DNA of 64,000 bases from Anaeramoeba flamelloides (GCA_027625915.1 JANTQA010000057.1:5332001-5396000); one strand, 5' to 3'. Counted from the first letter of the stretch, positions 12,940-27,000 are shown. Program-made: numbers and translations. The notes: generated from the sequence alone by a model not told the origin.

Positions 12940-13230
12940 TAAATTTCATTTTTATTCGTTTTAAAATCAAATTCTCATAATTAAAATTTCATCTCATATT
13001 CCCATTAGGAAACTTAATTAAATTTCTAGAAATAACATTTTTCATTAATTTTGTGGAGATTTTTGTGGTTTCTTCAACAAATATTTATTAAATTATTTGG
13101 GAACTTGAATTGAAATTTTTCATTGATTTTTGCTTTAATTTTAGCCTTTTATCAACTGTCAATTATTAATAAAATTTTTGTTAACTTTAAAATTTTTCAT
13201 TTGTTAATTGGAAAATTGCAGTAATCAAGA
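12940..13230 (+). repeat. Inverted-duplicated segment (left copy) covering the Furry 5' acceptor
   Basis: The block around 13008-13075 (AGGAAACTTAATTAAATTTC, TAGAAATAACATTT, GTGGAGAT) matches the reverse complement of 16310-16385 (AGGAAACTGAATTAAATTTC, TAGAAATATCATTT, GTGAAGAT). The similarity continues to TGTTAATTGGAAAATTGCAG at the exon border (versus TGTTAATTGAAAAATAACAG on the other strand), with a gap of several tens of bases between blocks. Confidence 0.7.
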
Positions 13231-13284
13231 AGCGTCACCCGTTGAGGGAAATAAAATATCAAAGTTTTCATTCAAAGATTTTTG
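13222..13284 (+). CDS. FRY: Furry gene, candidate N-terminal exon a
   Basis: Bordered by TTGCAG on the left and TG|GTAAGA on the right. It reads NQEASPVEGNKISKFSFKDF and joins exon b in frame through a split TG|T codon. Phase at the left border shows that an earlier exon must supply two bases, so translation starts further upstream. The sequence is conserved-looking only at its right end, where FSFKDFC begins the Furry N-terminal motif. Confidence 0.6.
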
Positions 13285-14169
13285 GTAAGATTTTTTATTG
13301 GAATTAAGAGAAATTTCATTATTTTTGGAGAAATCGATTCATTATTTTGCAATTTTTTACAAAAGCTAAAATATTTCTACCCGAATATATTTCGAAGATA
13401 AAGATTGGTACTCTATTTTATCAATTTTGGTTTAAAAATTATTTGGTTCAGTTTTGTCAGGGTGTTTCATAATTATGAGTTCAAATAATAAATATCTTGT
13501 TACAAAAATTAAAACCAAAAATTGTCAAAAAAGCTTGAGATCTCCAAAAACTAAATTTTTGACAATAAACAAAATTATTTAGAATGAGCTATTTCAGTAT
13601 TCACGAACTATGCCCTAATCATGTTCATACCACTTCGAGGCGAATAGAAGAAGAGAATGCACTTTTTATCTATTAGGGTTATTATTTGACAAGATTCAAA
13701 TTGTTGAATTTTTTAATTATGGGTTGATAATTTCAACTCCAATTGGTTCTAAATCACAAAGTTGGCTTATTATCACCACCAACTTTGGCAAATTAATTCC
13801 AATTATTTGTCGTTCTTTTTTTCATTAAATAAATAATTTTTTTCAAACGTTTACAAATTTTTAATTTGTTATTTTTTCTTTTTTTCAGTCTAATAGTGGA
13901 TCTCTTTTCAAAGATGTCTACTATTCAAAAAAGAATTATAGAGCTATCTATTTCAGAGTTCAGTAGTGCGTGCACTCTTTTTATTAATGAAGTTACAAGA
14001 ACTGTAAATAATTCAATTCTATCCATTCTCCAAATCAACCTTTTTTCTAATTTTCCAAAAAAAAAAACAAACGCATTTTGAAATTTTTCATTTCAAAAAT
14101 TCCATCTCTTCAATATTTGAAATCATTTCGAATCTCTTTTTAAATCTTTACAAAATTAAAATTAACAAA

Positions 14170-14207
<38 letters not shown>

Positions 14208-17200
14208 CAAATTTTATCCACTTTCTTCCTTCAAATTCGATGATCATACAAGACTTTTCAATTCTATCCGTACACTAACTTTAATTTCAACAAAATTCAC
14301 ATCAAATATTTTAATTGCACTCCTAAAATGGAGAGAAGATTACGTTAATACTTTAATGGAGAATACAACAAATGAAAAGTAAAATTGTCTTTCAACCTTT
14401 CTTCTTTTTTCCTCAAGAAGAACCATAACGACTGACTCTATTTCTTCTTATTTTTTCCTTTCCACACAAACCTTTTTCTTTTCGCAATCACACAAAAAAT
14501 AAAAATAACAAAAATAACAAAAAAAACAAAATTTTTTTTTCACTTCTTAGAAAAAATAAAAAGAATGTCCCTTCTTATAAAACCCTGGCATATTATCAAA
14601 AAAAGGTAACCATTGGTTTCTTTTCCTCGACTCTTTTTTGTTAATCTGTTGTGAATGACAAAACAAAAAAGAAAAAAAAAATTTTATTATGTTATTCCGA
14701 CCTTTTACCAACCCAAACTCTCCACCACCAAAAAAAAGACACAATTATTGTAAGTTTGTAAGTCAAAGAAAATAAAACACTTTAACCTCTGAACCGCTTG
14801 AGCTTTCTGCTTGGAAATTTGAAAATTCGATTATTTTCTTTATTTCTCTTCAGAACAAATCGAATTCGAAAAACAAATTGATACCTTTGGTTAACGTTTT
14901 ACTTGAATTGAAATCACAGTTGTGTGACTCCAATACCATTACCAACACCAACACCAACACCAAACCACGATTCTCTTGAGTTTGTTTCGTTTCAGACAAC
15001 CAACATAAATCAATCATCAATCTTACAGAGAGGAACAATGAATTCTTTGAAAAAGAATATAAATTAAATTCGAATTAGTTTTTTTTTTCCGATCAAAGTA
15101 ACTGAAAGAAAAAAAAAGGACAGGCTGTGTGTGTTGTCAAAAATACAAAAAATATGAACTCATAAGCGTAATTCTATAAAATAATTCTTTCTCAAAATTA
15201 AAATCTTAATTGGTAATTTTCAAAGTATTTTCTTATTAAATATTTCATTCTTTCTTCACCCCAAAGAAGCCGGTAGTATTAAAATTCTGGGCACTTGCTT
15301 TGTTTTATATTTGTTTCACACTAATCAAGTTCTGAATATTGGTTTTAATTCTTAAAACAAATTGAGAAAGTCAGTAACAAATCCCAGGTTCCTCATTGGA
15401 ATAAATAAATTTTAATGAAAAATTTCTCTTTAAATTGGGAATTTAAATCAAACAATATGATTACTTTAGCACTGGAGATTCTGTTATTCGCTTCAGTTCA
15501 TATAAAAATAAGTTTTAAAACATTTTTTTTTTTTTTATTATTGAAGAGAGGTGATTCAACAAAATTACCTTCTGTTTGCCGTTAGGTTTTCCAGAATTTA
15601 AAAGAATTGAGTAAAATCAAAGATTTTTCTCTATTCTTTTGAATTCTGGAAAACCTAGGCACTTTTTGTTAGATTTTCCAGAATTTAAAAGAATTGAGTA
15701 AAATCAAAGATTTTTCTCTATTCTTTTGAATTCTGGAAAACCTAGGCACTTTTCGTTAGGTTTTTTTTACTTTGAAATAAAAAGAAATTTCAAAAATTTT
15801 CTTTTTATTTGTAAACCTAAAAAAAATTGCCGTAAGTTTTTCTAGAATTTAAAAGAATTGAGTAAAATCTTTGATTTTTCTCCATTCTTTTGAATTCTGG
15901 AAAAACTAGGCACTCTACGGCACTTCACGTTAGTTTTTTTTTTAATTTTCTGTTTATTTGAAAAATCAATAGATTTTCGTTCGGTTTTTTTTTACTTTTT
16001 GAAATAAACAGAAAATTTTAATAAATTTTCGGTTTATTTCAAAAAGTAAAAAAAAAAAACTAGAACACTTCTAAACAAAAACAAAAAGCAAAAAAAACCG
16101 CTGTTAGATTTTCCAGAATTTAAAAGAATAGAGTAAAATTAAATATTTTTCTCTATTCTTTTGAATCTCGGAAAAGCTAGGCACCCTACGGCACTTTTTT
16201 AAACCCGAAAATTTATTTCGAGCTTTTTATCCTAGTTACTGTTATTTTTCAATTAACAGACAAAACTTTTTATTTCAAGATCTCAAAAATTGTTCGAATT
16301 AGAAGTTGAAAAAACTCAACGATCTTCACAAATCCAATTAGAAATGATATTTCTAGAAATTTAATTCAGTTTCCTTAGTGGACTTTGAGATAAAATGTTT
16401 TCTATCAAAATTTGATTTTAACAGTATCATGTAGGCAAGATTATAATCTAAAGGATAGATTTTATTTAAAAAGATGAAAAGATAAATTGGGTTTTCAATC
16501 TTCCTCAAAAAATCCCTTAATGTTATTATTATTATTGAAGAAGTGTAAATTACACTCTAGATATCCCATTACTTAAATTTCCTTTCAGGGCTTTAAGTGT
16601 AAAATAATAGATTTCATGATTATTCATGGAGAATTACATACCCAGATTATCTTGATGTTTAAATAGCAAAAATAAAAAATAAACAAGAAAAAAAAAACAG
16701 AAAAAAAAAAATAAAAAAAATTAGGTTGAAATTTCAAAAGGATTTATAATAAGATATTGGTAAAAAATAAATAAAAAAAAGGCAAACCTTTCTTTAATTA
16801 AGAACACCCAAAATCACAGCCACGATACTTTTGGTTAATTTAGTTTAGTTTGATAATTGATTATGAATGTTCATTTGTGGAGGTCGTTATTTAATTTCTG
16901 TCATTTCTTTTTTCTTTTTGATCTCGTTTTTTTTTAACGCCTTGATATTTTTTTGTCAAAATTCATTAATGTTTATTTTATAGTTCGAATAATTGGTACA
17001 TTGAAAATTTTTTTGAATTGTAAGTTTAAAAGATTTAGATAAAATAGTAACCAATTTTTCATCAAATAATTTCTCAAAACATTCAAGAACACTGCTTTTA
17101 TTATCAAAATTTTAATTGGGGGATAATCATACATTGTGTTCAATTTCTTTTTCTTCTTTAAAATATTCAAGTTCGATGTTTTGAAAATTTGAAGTGCTAA

Positions 17201-20200
17201 TCATCTCTTTTTTGTTTGTTTGTTTAAATTGTCTTGTTCTGATTGGAATTTTATTAAATACCTTTTATTTAAGGTTAATTACTATTTTTTTTTTAATTTT
17301 TTGGTTTTAAGGGAGTAGTCATTTTTTACAAAATAAAATGACATCTTTTAAAGATCTTTAAAACAATTTTTTTGTAATTTGTGTTTCGACTTATGAAATG
17401 GATCAGTTAACCTTCATTTAAACAATTTATTAATTTGAGTCTCTTTTTTGAAATCCAAAATTCACATGTTTCCAATATAAAACGCAAAAAAAAAAGTAAC
17501 CGGTTATTTTAATTAGTATTAAGTTAATTCTTGAAAATGGGAAAACATATTTTTCGTTTTATGTTGGAAATTATTGATTTTGAGAAATGATTTTTTTTTT
17601 TCATAATTAATATTTCAATAAAAATCCAAGCCAATAAAGCTAATTGAAGTACAGGTGATTTAATACATGAATATTTGAGAGAAGTTTAACAAAAATTTCT
17701 CAATTAAATTAAAATCTATTAAGTAAAATTTTTTTATTCTATAAAGTTAGAAAAAACTCATTTTCTTGTTTTTCAAAAAATGAAGAAAAATTACAAAATA
17801 ATTTTCAATTTTGGAACAATTTTTTTCACAAATTGTTTGGTCTTATTCACAAGAATCCTTTTAACAATTAAAATCATTTTTGTCAGATAAAAAAGATTGA
17901 TTTTGAATTTTGAGGATAAAATTACAAAATTCCCAAATATCTTCAGAAAATTTTCTTGTGAAAAATCAAATTTTCATCTTAAAACAAAAACACAATTTCT
18001 TGGTAAAATTTTTAAATGACTTTAAAACTTTAATTATTATAATTACCCTTCTTAAAAAAAAATACAAATGTTTTTCAATTGGTAGAATAAATCAATTTTT
18101 TTGGTTAACCAAAAGAATTATCTCAAAAAAGAAAAAAAATCTTTATATTAATATTCGTGGTAACACAGACTTGTTATTATATAATAATGATGGAAATAGC
18201 AATAAACAGGGTAAAAAAATTTTTATAATGTAAGAAATAAAATGAATTTAAAGGTTTTCTTTTTCAGAAAAAATGGAAAAAAAAAATGGATCTCACTCAA
18301 AAAATATTTTTTTTTGGGTTTCTTAGTCGATCAGAATTTTTTGACACTTGGCACATACAAAATTTGTAATTAGAGAAAATACCACCAATAACATATTTTA
18401 AAATTATGCCTTGTTGTCTTAGAGTACTGATCCCTTAAATTTTTTTTTTTCTTACCAATCTTGTAAAATTGGTTCATCATTATAATCAGAATCAGAATCT
18501 TTCTCAAAAACCCGATTTTGAATAAAATTATTTTCCAAATTTGAAGACAAATTTTGATTTAGTAAATTTGTACTTTTTGTTAACGTACTATTAGCAATTT
18601 GTGCTAAAACGACCACATTATTAATTCGAAGAGTTTTGTTGAGAGTAAGTAAAAGTGAAAAAAAAAAAAAAACAATTTGTTTTACAAAAATCATAAATTG
18701 TTTCCTCAAAAATATTAATTTGTGATTTCAAAAAATAAATCTTGACTAACTCATAAATATGTTTTAAAAAAATGTAAAGCATAGAGTCAAATGAGTAGTT
18801 TTTAAATAAAAAAAAGCAAATTGAGAATTTTTTTTGAAATAAAAAATTTATTAATGTAATTTTCTAGCAAAAAATATTCTCCAAAATTTTTTTAACAGAG
18901 ATAGAAAATACATTAGAAACCTTAAACAATTTTAATAATCCGAGAGCTTAAAAAAAAATTCTCAATTTGCTTTTTTTTATTTAATTTTTAAAACAATGTG
19001 TTTAGGGATAATAACCAAACATAAAACAATGTAATTGTTAAATTTTTATTAATATAACCCCTTTTAAACACATTATTCGTTTTACTGTTATCATTTCTAA
19101 CTTGTATAAAAATCTATCAAAAAAATGAGTACATTGTTTCACAAATAGAACCCCCAAATGATTTTAATAGTAATTTTAACAATAATTTTGTCTCATAGAT
19201 TGCAATTTCTACTCAGAATATTTACTAAACTACCCATTTTAGTTTTTGATGATTCATTCTTTTTGATCATTTCTGAAAAAAAAATTTTTTAATAGTTTGG
19301 AACTGCTTTTTTCAAATCAGAATTGAATTATTTTTAAATTCTACTAACCAATTATTTCTCATAAATACGTAATTTGATGAATATTAAAACAATGATTTTG
19401 TTCAAATCTTTTTATTTATTTTGATTAATAACAAAGAAAAAAAAATACAAAATAATCATATAGTAAAAAATGACATATTAATTAAATTCATTTTCTATTT
19501 AAATCTAGTTATTCCACAAAACCGCAAAAATCATTAAATAACCATTAAAAAAAAAAAAAAAATTATATTTCTTTCTTCACATTATAACCATTAAAAAACT
19601 CAACAAAAAAAAAAAAAAATAAAAAACAAAAAAAAAAAAAAAAAAAAAAAAAAATAACAAACAAAAAAAAAAAATAAAAAAAAAAATACAAAACAAAAAG
19701 AATTTAATTGAATTTTTATTTACCCATATCGTCGAAGAATTATTAAATTGCAAAGAAAAAAAAGTTATACCAAGGGTTATTGAACAGCTATCAACGTTAT
19801 CTTTAATAATATGTGTAAAATCAGATTTTAATATTAAAGAAGAAACAATTTTCCAAACAAAAAATGAAAAGAAAACGTCATTAATTATTGTTCAATCTAA
19901 TATTAGGATCATTATAGAGAAATATTCTAATTTAATTTCAATTTTTAGTAAAGATCATTTAAAATTAGTTGGAAACAAATTGTTTGGATTATTAAACAAA
20001 ACGGAAAAGTACAGGTTCCAATATTTAAAGGCATTTCAACACATTTATTTAGATATCAGCACAAATAATGGATTAAGAATAAGTTCAAATTTTTTGAAGG
20101 TCTTAGAAAACTTTTTAATAAAACTAAAAAGTAATAAAAAAGAAAGATCTGTTTTTACATTATCTGTTTCAAAGATTTTACAAAGAGTAGTGCATTCACA

Positions 20201-23200
20201 AAAATTTGAGAAATTAGATTATACTTTATGGAATCAAAACATTAAACCATTTGAAAATATCGCCAATGAATTATTAAAGTCAAAAAAGGAAATCGAATCT
20301 GGATTACATTTATATACTGCATTTCTAAGTGTGTCTGGTTCAAATAAATTAGAAAATAATTTTGATAATTTTTTAAAATTAATTAACAAGTTTTTAAAAG
20401 ATAAAGGGAAGAAATATCTAACTGCAATTGAATGTTTTACTAATTTTTGTGAAATTTATTTAAATTTAAAAAATATTGATATTAATGAAAACGAAAATGA
20501 AAATTCAAATGAAAACGAAAACGAAAACGAAAATGACAATGACAATGAAAATGAAAATGAAAATGAAAATGAAAATGTTAACAAAAACGCAAATAAAATT
20601 AAAAACATAAATAAAATTAACAATAATAATGATTTTATAAAATTAATCAATCCAATTTTAGAAAAAATATTTACAATTAAAAAAAAATCCAATTTTATTT
20701 TTGATAAATTATCTTTTAATTATTTGGAAAAATTAATAAAAATATTATCAGATTGGGATTTACATTTTGTCATGGAAAGCCTGATTTTTAGAATTTTGGC
20801 AACCGATCGAAATAACTTACAACAAGAAAGAATACTTTTAGGTTTAAAATTATTGGTATCAATTTTAATAGAAAACAATATCAAAGTAACAACGCCGACG
20901 ACGATAGTAATTGCAAAGCCAATGATTAAAACAACAAATGTAAAGAAAATTAAAATTATTAATAAAAAATATTCATCACAATTAATCAAAATTATTGAAC
21001 AAAATTTCCTTCAAATTAATAAAAATTTAGGAAACTATTATATTTTTGCACAATCGGTGTCTAAAATGAAATCAATAAATGAATATGAACAAAAAAAAGA
21101 AAACCATACAAATTTAATTTTGCAAACATTATTAAAGCTAATTCCCATGGTTTATCCACAGCCGAATGAAATTTGTAAAATATTGTCCAAATACACTTTA
21201 CATTATGATAAAGAAATCTGCAATTCATCCAAATTGATATTAATTCAAATAATCAAGAATATTTCAAACTTGAGAATCAGACTATTAAATGAATTAACAA
21301 ACCTTTTATTATTAATACCAATTGAAAATAGTAACCTCATCGAAAGCACTTTAAAATTTATTTCTAAAATTTGTAATATTTGGTATAATATCTTAATTAA
21401 CCAAAATGTAAAGGGAAATGAAACTAGCAATGATGATATTAAATTATTACAAGAAAGAAAGAAAATTATCAAAAATATTGGAAAGGAAAAAAATGGGATC
21501 AAAAAAAGTGAAATTATTTTAATAGTATTTTTAGGTGATATAAATAAAAATATTCGATCTGAAGCATTTAATTGTTTAAAAATGATCTACAAATTAATAA
21601 AAAAATTAAATTTTAAGGAAAATTCAAAAAATTTCATGAAATTATTATTATCAATAAAGGATTTTACAATAACTAATAATAACACTGAAAATAATAATTT
21701 TCAAATTCAAAATATAGAAATGGAGAATAAAAATAAGAATGATCAAATTAATAAAAGAAAATTAATTAATTTTTCATTAATTGATCCATTAAAATTTAAA
21801 TGGTTTAATAATGATGATTATTTGGAAAATGAAAATGAAAATAAAAAGAAAACGAAAAATATCATGGAAAAGGAAAAGGAAAAGGAAAAGGGAAAGGGAA
21901 AGGAAAAGGGAAAGGAAAAGGGAAAGGAAAAGGGAAAGGAAAAGGGAAAGGGAAAGGAAAAGGAAAAGGAAAATGAAAACGAAAAGGAAACGAAAACAGA
22001 AAATGAAGAATCAAGGGAAAAACAAAAAAAGAAAAGAAAAAAGAAAAGAAAGGAACAAGAAAAAGAAAAACAAAAGAACAAACAAAAGAACAAGCAAAAG
22101 CAAAAACAAAAACAAAAAAAGAAAACAACAAAAGCAAAAAGTAAAAAAAAATCCAATGAAATCCAAGAAAATGAAAAAGAAAAAAAGCAGAGCGAAGAAA
22201 AAATTGAAAAGATAATAGAACTCGAAGAAGAAGAAAAATTTCAAAAAATATATTTAATTTTGAATTCCAATGAAGAAATAAAAAACAATTTATGGCTAAG
22301 GATATATTCTGCAGTGTTAAGAATTTATACTATACTTGACCATAACCAATGCTTATTTCTTTATAATTTAACATTAAATAAAATGAATGAATTTTCTATT
22401 GAAACGCCAAAAAACTATAACGAGATCGAATTAATTCAAAATTATAATAACCAAATTGAAAGATGGAAAATAAATAACTGCGTTTATATTTGCTCCATCC
22501 AGCCCATTCATTTACAAGAAAAAACCTTTATTCAAAAATTTGAAGAGATGGTTAATTTATTAAGCGAAGGTGATCGTAAGCAATGCAAGTCAATAATTTT
22601 TGCGCTATCTAATGTTAATGCAAATTGTTTAGAATATTTGATTCCATTTTTAAATAATTACTTTGACAAATTATTTTCAAAAAACGAAGATAATCACCTG
22701 TATTTGCCATCTTTTAAAACCAAAATAAATGATTTATTAAAATTGTGCTGGTCGATCATCTCCAGGATCAGTAACAAGGCCTTAATTATTAATGATTTAA
22801 TACGGCAAATGGCTTTGAAATTAATTGAAAATATTTATAAATGGTTTTTAGAATTGCAAGAGGTGCAATTTAATCCCGAAACATTGTCAATTCGGCAAAA
22901 TTATTGCCTGATCATTGAAAAAATCTTTAATTTGCATTACCAATACCTTTTTCAATTCGATTCCAACAAGGCCTTTAATTATTTTAAATTAATTTCCATT
23001 TGGACAGGTATTGGGCAAAGAAGCATCAGTGGCTTTGAAAAGGAAAAAAAGTCCACTTTAATTTTAGCCAAGGATAAAGTGTCTGGCTCTAAAGACCAAA
23101 ATTGGTGGATCGAAACCTGTAATTTGAAAATCAATGTTTTGCAAATTAATGCCATTAGGGCGATCAATTCATTATTATTAAAAATCCAGATAATCAATTT

Positions 23201-23956
23201 ATTCGACAGAAAGGAAAAGTTAATTATCCATTGGCTCAAGGAATTAATTTATTTGAAATTTAAAAAGGATAACAATTTTAAAAAGTTAATAAAAAGCTCA
23301 ATAAGTAACTTCATTGTAAGCTGCGAAGATAATATTTATTTAATTGTCTCTTTATGCTATAGCAACAATTCTCTCATAGACAGCGAATTTTTATTTATAA
23401 TTTTTAAAAAAATTCTCAATGACCAATTAAGTATTCCAGACGATCAATTCGTAAATTTATTTTTAAATGCCTTAACCATTCCTAAATATTCTCTCATAAT
23501 TAAAGCAATAAAAACGTTGATCTATAAATACCCACTATTGAAAAACCAAATTGATTTAAATTACATTTGCCTATCCAAAAATAATTTCAACAGACAAAAT
23601 TATTTTTCAAGGTTATTATCTAAGAAATTTTCTCATTTATCCTTTCTAATTTCTTTAGAATTAATCAATAAATATTGGTACTTGAATGATAATAACAATA
23701 ATTTCTATAAAAATACTTATAATAAAAAATTAAATTTTAATGAATATATTTCAATTGAAGAAAGGAAAAAGGGTGTATTGATTTATTTGAATACCTTTTT
23801 AAATATTTTTAATTATAATTTATTAAAGCATAAAAAAAAATTAGTTAATGAGTGTAAAAACGCTAATAATAAGAAAGTTAATAATAACAATAGTAACAAG
23901 TATAAGAACAAGAATAATAATAATAATAATAAAAATAAAAATAATAAATATGGCGT

Positions 23957-24000
<44 letters not shown>

Positions 24001-27000
24001 ATGATCAAAATAAAAATTATTTCAATAATATAAACCTTATTAAATTAATTCAAGAACTCTTTTTAATAACAATGGATCGAATACTTAAGGACTCCGATAT
24101 TTTATTAAAAATATGGAAAACTTTTACGCAAAAGGTTGAAAATTTAATAATCATTCTTCATTTTTTAATCCAAATCTCAAGCCAATTTCCTAATAAAGAA
24201 ATTATTTTTACAAGCAAAAAAATTATCAAATATTTTATACATCATAATGAAAAATTTGAAAAAATTTTAATTTCTCAATTACAATTAACTAAAAGCAATA
24301 ACAATTTATTTCTTCAAATAAATAATAATTACAATTATAAGGATTCATTTTTACAATGTTGGAATAAAAGAAATGTTGTCATAGAAGCTTCCTTAATAAA
24401 TGCAGACTGGTTTCAAATTTATAAAAAAGAGAAAAATTACCAAAAATCGCAAGATTTGAGAAATTATGTTAATCTGTCGAAAAAAAAATTTCTGAAAAAA
24501 AAAAGAAAAATCAAAAGTTTCAAGAGAAAATCAAGAACTTTAAAAAAATTACCAAATGAGTTTAATGATTTATTAAATGAATTCGATCAGAATAAGAATA
24601 TGAATATGAATATTGACAAATATAATTTAGAAAACAATATGTTTAGAATTAATAATGCATCCGAATATTCAACTAATAAAAGAAACTCTCTTAAAGGCAT
24701 GTTTAATAAAACAAACGAAAGCCCTAATTATATTAAAATTGGAAATAATAATAATAATCTTAAAAGCGATAATAATAAACGTAGTCAAAGTGGTCTTGTT
24801 AGTAGAAGTATTATCACTACTGCTAATAATAATAACAATAATAGCAAAACTACTTTTGTAAATAAAAAATTAAAAACTCAAAAAATAAATAATTTAATAA
24901 CTGACAATTTAAGCAATGAAAATAAGTTACAAGATAATAAAAATGGATATATAGGTGCCTTCCATATTAATATCATATTTTTATCAGAAATCATTCATGA
25001 AATATCTAACAAAACTTTAATAAATAATTTAGTTTATTTGCTCCATTCTGGCTTTTTATCTTTTGATCACCCTTCACCAATTGTATTTTATCATTCAAAA
25101 TTATTAATTGAAAATTTAATAATTATTTTATTAAATAATTCTCATAAAGAAAAAAATGATAATGATAAAGATAAGGACCAGGATAAAGCTATTTATTTAA
25201 TATTAAAAAAATTGATAAAAACCTTTAGAAATAAGAATTTTAACACTATTTGGATTAAGGAGCATAGGAATTGTAAAGATAAATTCAAATTAGAATCAGA
25301 GGGTATTTTAAAGAATTTAATATTAAAAATCATAAAAATCTTTGCAAAAATATCTCCAAAATTAAAAAAAAATTGGTCTCTTTATTCTTTAGAATTCGCT
25401 ACTAGCATGCCTTCTGATCCAAATATATCCAATGATATCTTAAATCTAAGTGCTAGATCTTATCAAATTTTCCGAATCTTAAATTATGATTTTATCAATA
25501 AAAAATTAATTAATCCAATAATTGATTCTTTATTACATTCCTTAGCTAAATTTTTACAATCATTTAAAGACATCAATTGGATTTGCTTTGAAATAATCCT
25601 AACTTTAAAATATATAATTAAAAAAATTGATTCTCTAACAGATTATCCTTCTTTATTTTGGTCAATAATATCTTTATTAAAAATCGAAAATAAATTATTT
25701 TTTAGACAAATTCTAAAAATCTTAATAATATTATTAAATAAAGATTTAAAATGCTTCACATCTAATTGCCAATTGGCAGCAAAATCGAGTAAAAATATAA
25801 CTGATGAAGATGGATCAAAAGAATCGAAGGGGAGAAAGGGGAGAAAGGGGAGAAAGGAAAAGAAAGGAAAGGACGAAAAGGACGAAAAGGAAGAAAAGGA
25901 AGAAAAGGAAGAAAAGGACCAAACGGAAGGAAAAGAAAGAAAGCAATCAAAGGAATTGGATAAATCATCAAAAAAAGGTAAAATGGATAAATCAACTCTA
26001 GAAAAAAAGGTAAAGGATCCAAATGAATTAAATAAACCAATAAATCCAATCCAAATGTCTTTTAATAAATTAATAAATTTTATTCCCAAAAATTTAGAAA
26101 ATGAATTTATTGGTATTCAAAATTTGATTATTAAGGGAATTAATTATGATAATTGTCAAAAGGAAATTTTAATCTTAATATCCCAATTAACCTTCCTTAA
26201 CAATCCAAAAATTATTGAAAAGGATCTAGAAATATTTATTATTACAAATTTAATAACATTATTACCCTTCTTAATTAATCAAAAAAATAACAATGATAAA
26301 GATCATACCAATTTGAAAGATAATGAAAATTCAAATTCAAATCCAGACTCGAACTCGAACTCGAACTTGAACTCAAACTCAAACTCAAATTCAATTAGAT
26401 TCATATTCAAATCAATAAATTTATTACATATTTTCCAAAATATTCAAGATTTAACTTTAGAATCTGAATATAAATTTATCTATAGCAATTTGAATAAATA
26501 TTTAAAGAATGGATTCCAATCAAATGAAGAATTTATTGAAGAAATTAGAAAGTCAATACAAAGGACTTTTAAATTTAAATATAATTCATTTATTATTTCA
26601 TTTTATTTACAAATGATTAATAATTTTTCGGATCTATTTTTTAATGAATTATGCTTGATTTTAAATCTTTTTTTAAAAGGAATAAGATTATCAAATAAAT
26701 TGAATTCGCAAATTAATGAAAATTTAATTGATAAATTATTATTTTTGTCTTACAATGGAAATGAAAACTATTCACAAATAATCCCCATTTTAAAATTTGC
26801 ACTCAACGGCGCTAATTTTAATTCCACAAAATTTGAAATCAATACCCAGATTAACCAATGGGATTTAATTCTCAAAAAAAATAATGACATTGATTTTAAT
26901 ACCAAGAATGAGAAGAGGAATGAAAATAGCAAAACAAAGAAAGAAACGAGAGGGGGCAATGAGAAAAAGAGAGACAAGAGAAAGGGGAATGTGAAGGGAA

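Larger units (their letters stand above)
7622..13221. other. Long gene-poor region between bZIP and Furry genes
   Basis: No convincing gene found. It contains MITE copy 3 (9697-9891), a (TA)n run at 10909-10938 and a ~450-bp dispersed repeat at 11040-11500 (second copy 47485-47940). A repeat at about 8775-8910 is shared with 53975-54100 (ATATTAACCGATCAA words). A segment at 12940-13221 recurs inverted at 16235-16420. The short ORFs at 8899-9211, 9246-9736 and 11870-12064 look like chance. The first coding exon of the Furry gene should lie here but was not recognised. Confidence 0.55.
14379..19700 (+). other. Putative ~5.3-kb Furry intron, repeat-filled
   Basis: The region has no conserved coding. 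It contains a GC-richer stretch (14560-15060), the hairpin cluster (15580-16195) and the inverted copy of the Furry 5' segment (16235-16420). It also holds a small inverted repeat at 18798-18840/18955-19000, a possible antisense ORF (18452-18709) and a strongly A-rich end (19545-19700). The only AG dinucleotide between the in-frame stop at 19620 and 19736 is at 19699-19700, so 19701 is the most likely start of the main exon. Confidence 0.55.

Noticed and set aside
14547-15038. Minus-strand ORFs in the Furry intron region
   Set aside because: One contains a short GTTGGT-type simple repeat; neither has a family motif or convincing splice partners.
17910-18233. 107-codon plus-strand ORF upstream of the main Furry exon
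   Set aside because: Lysine/phenylalanine-rich with no Furry similarity and no usable acceptor; composition like the surrounding non-coding DNA.
19980-19982. TTG at 19980 as the Furry start
   Set aside because: Conserved Furry sequence is readable in frame upstream to 19701, and a non-ATG start is not needed if upstream exons exist.
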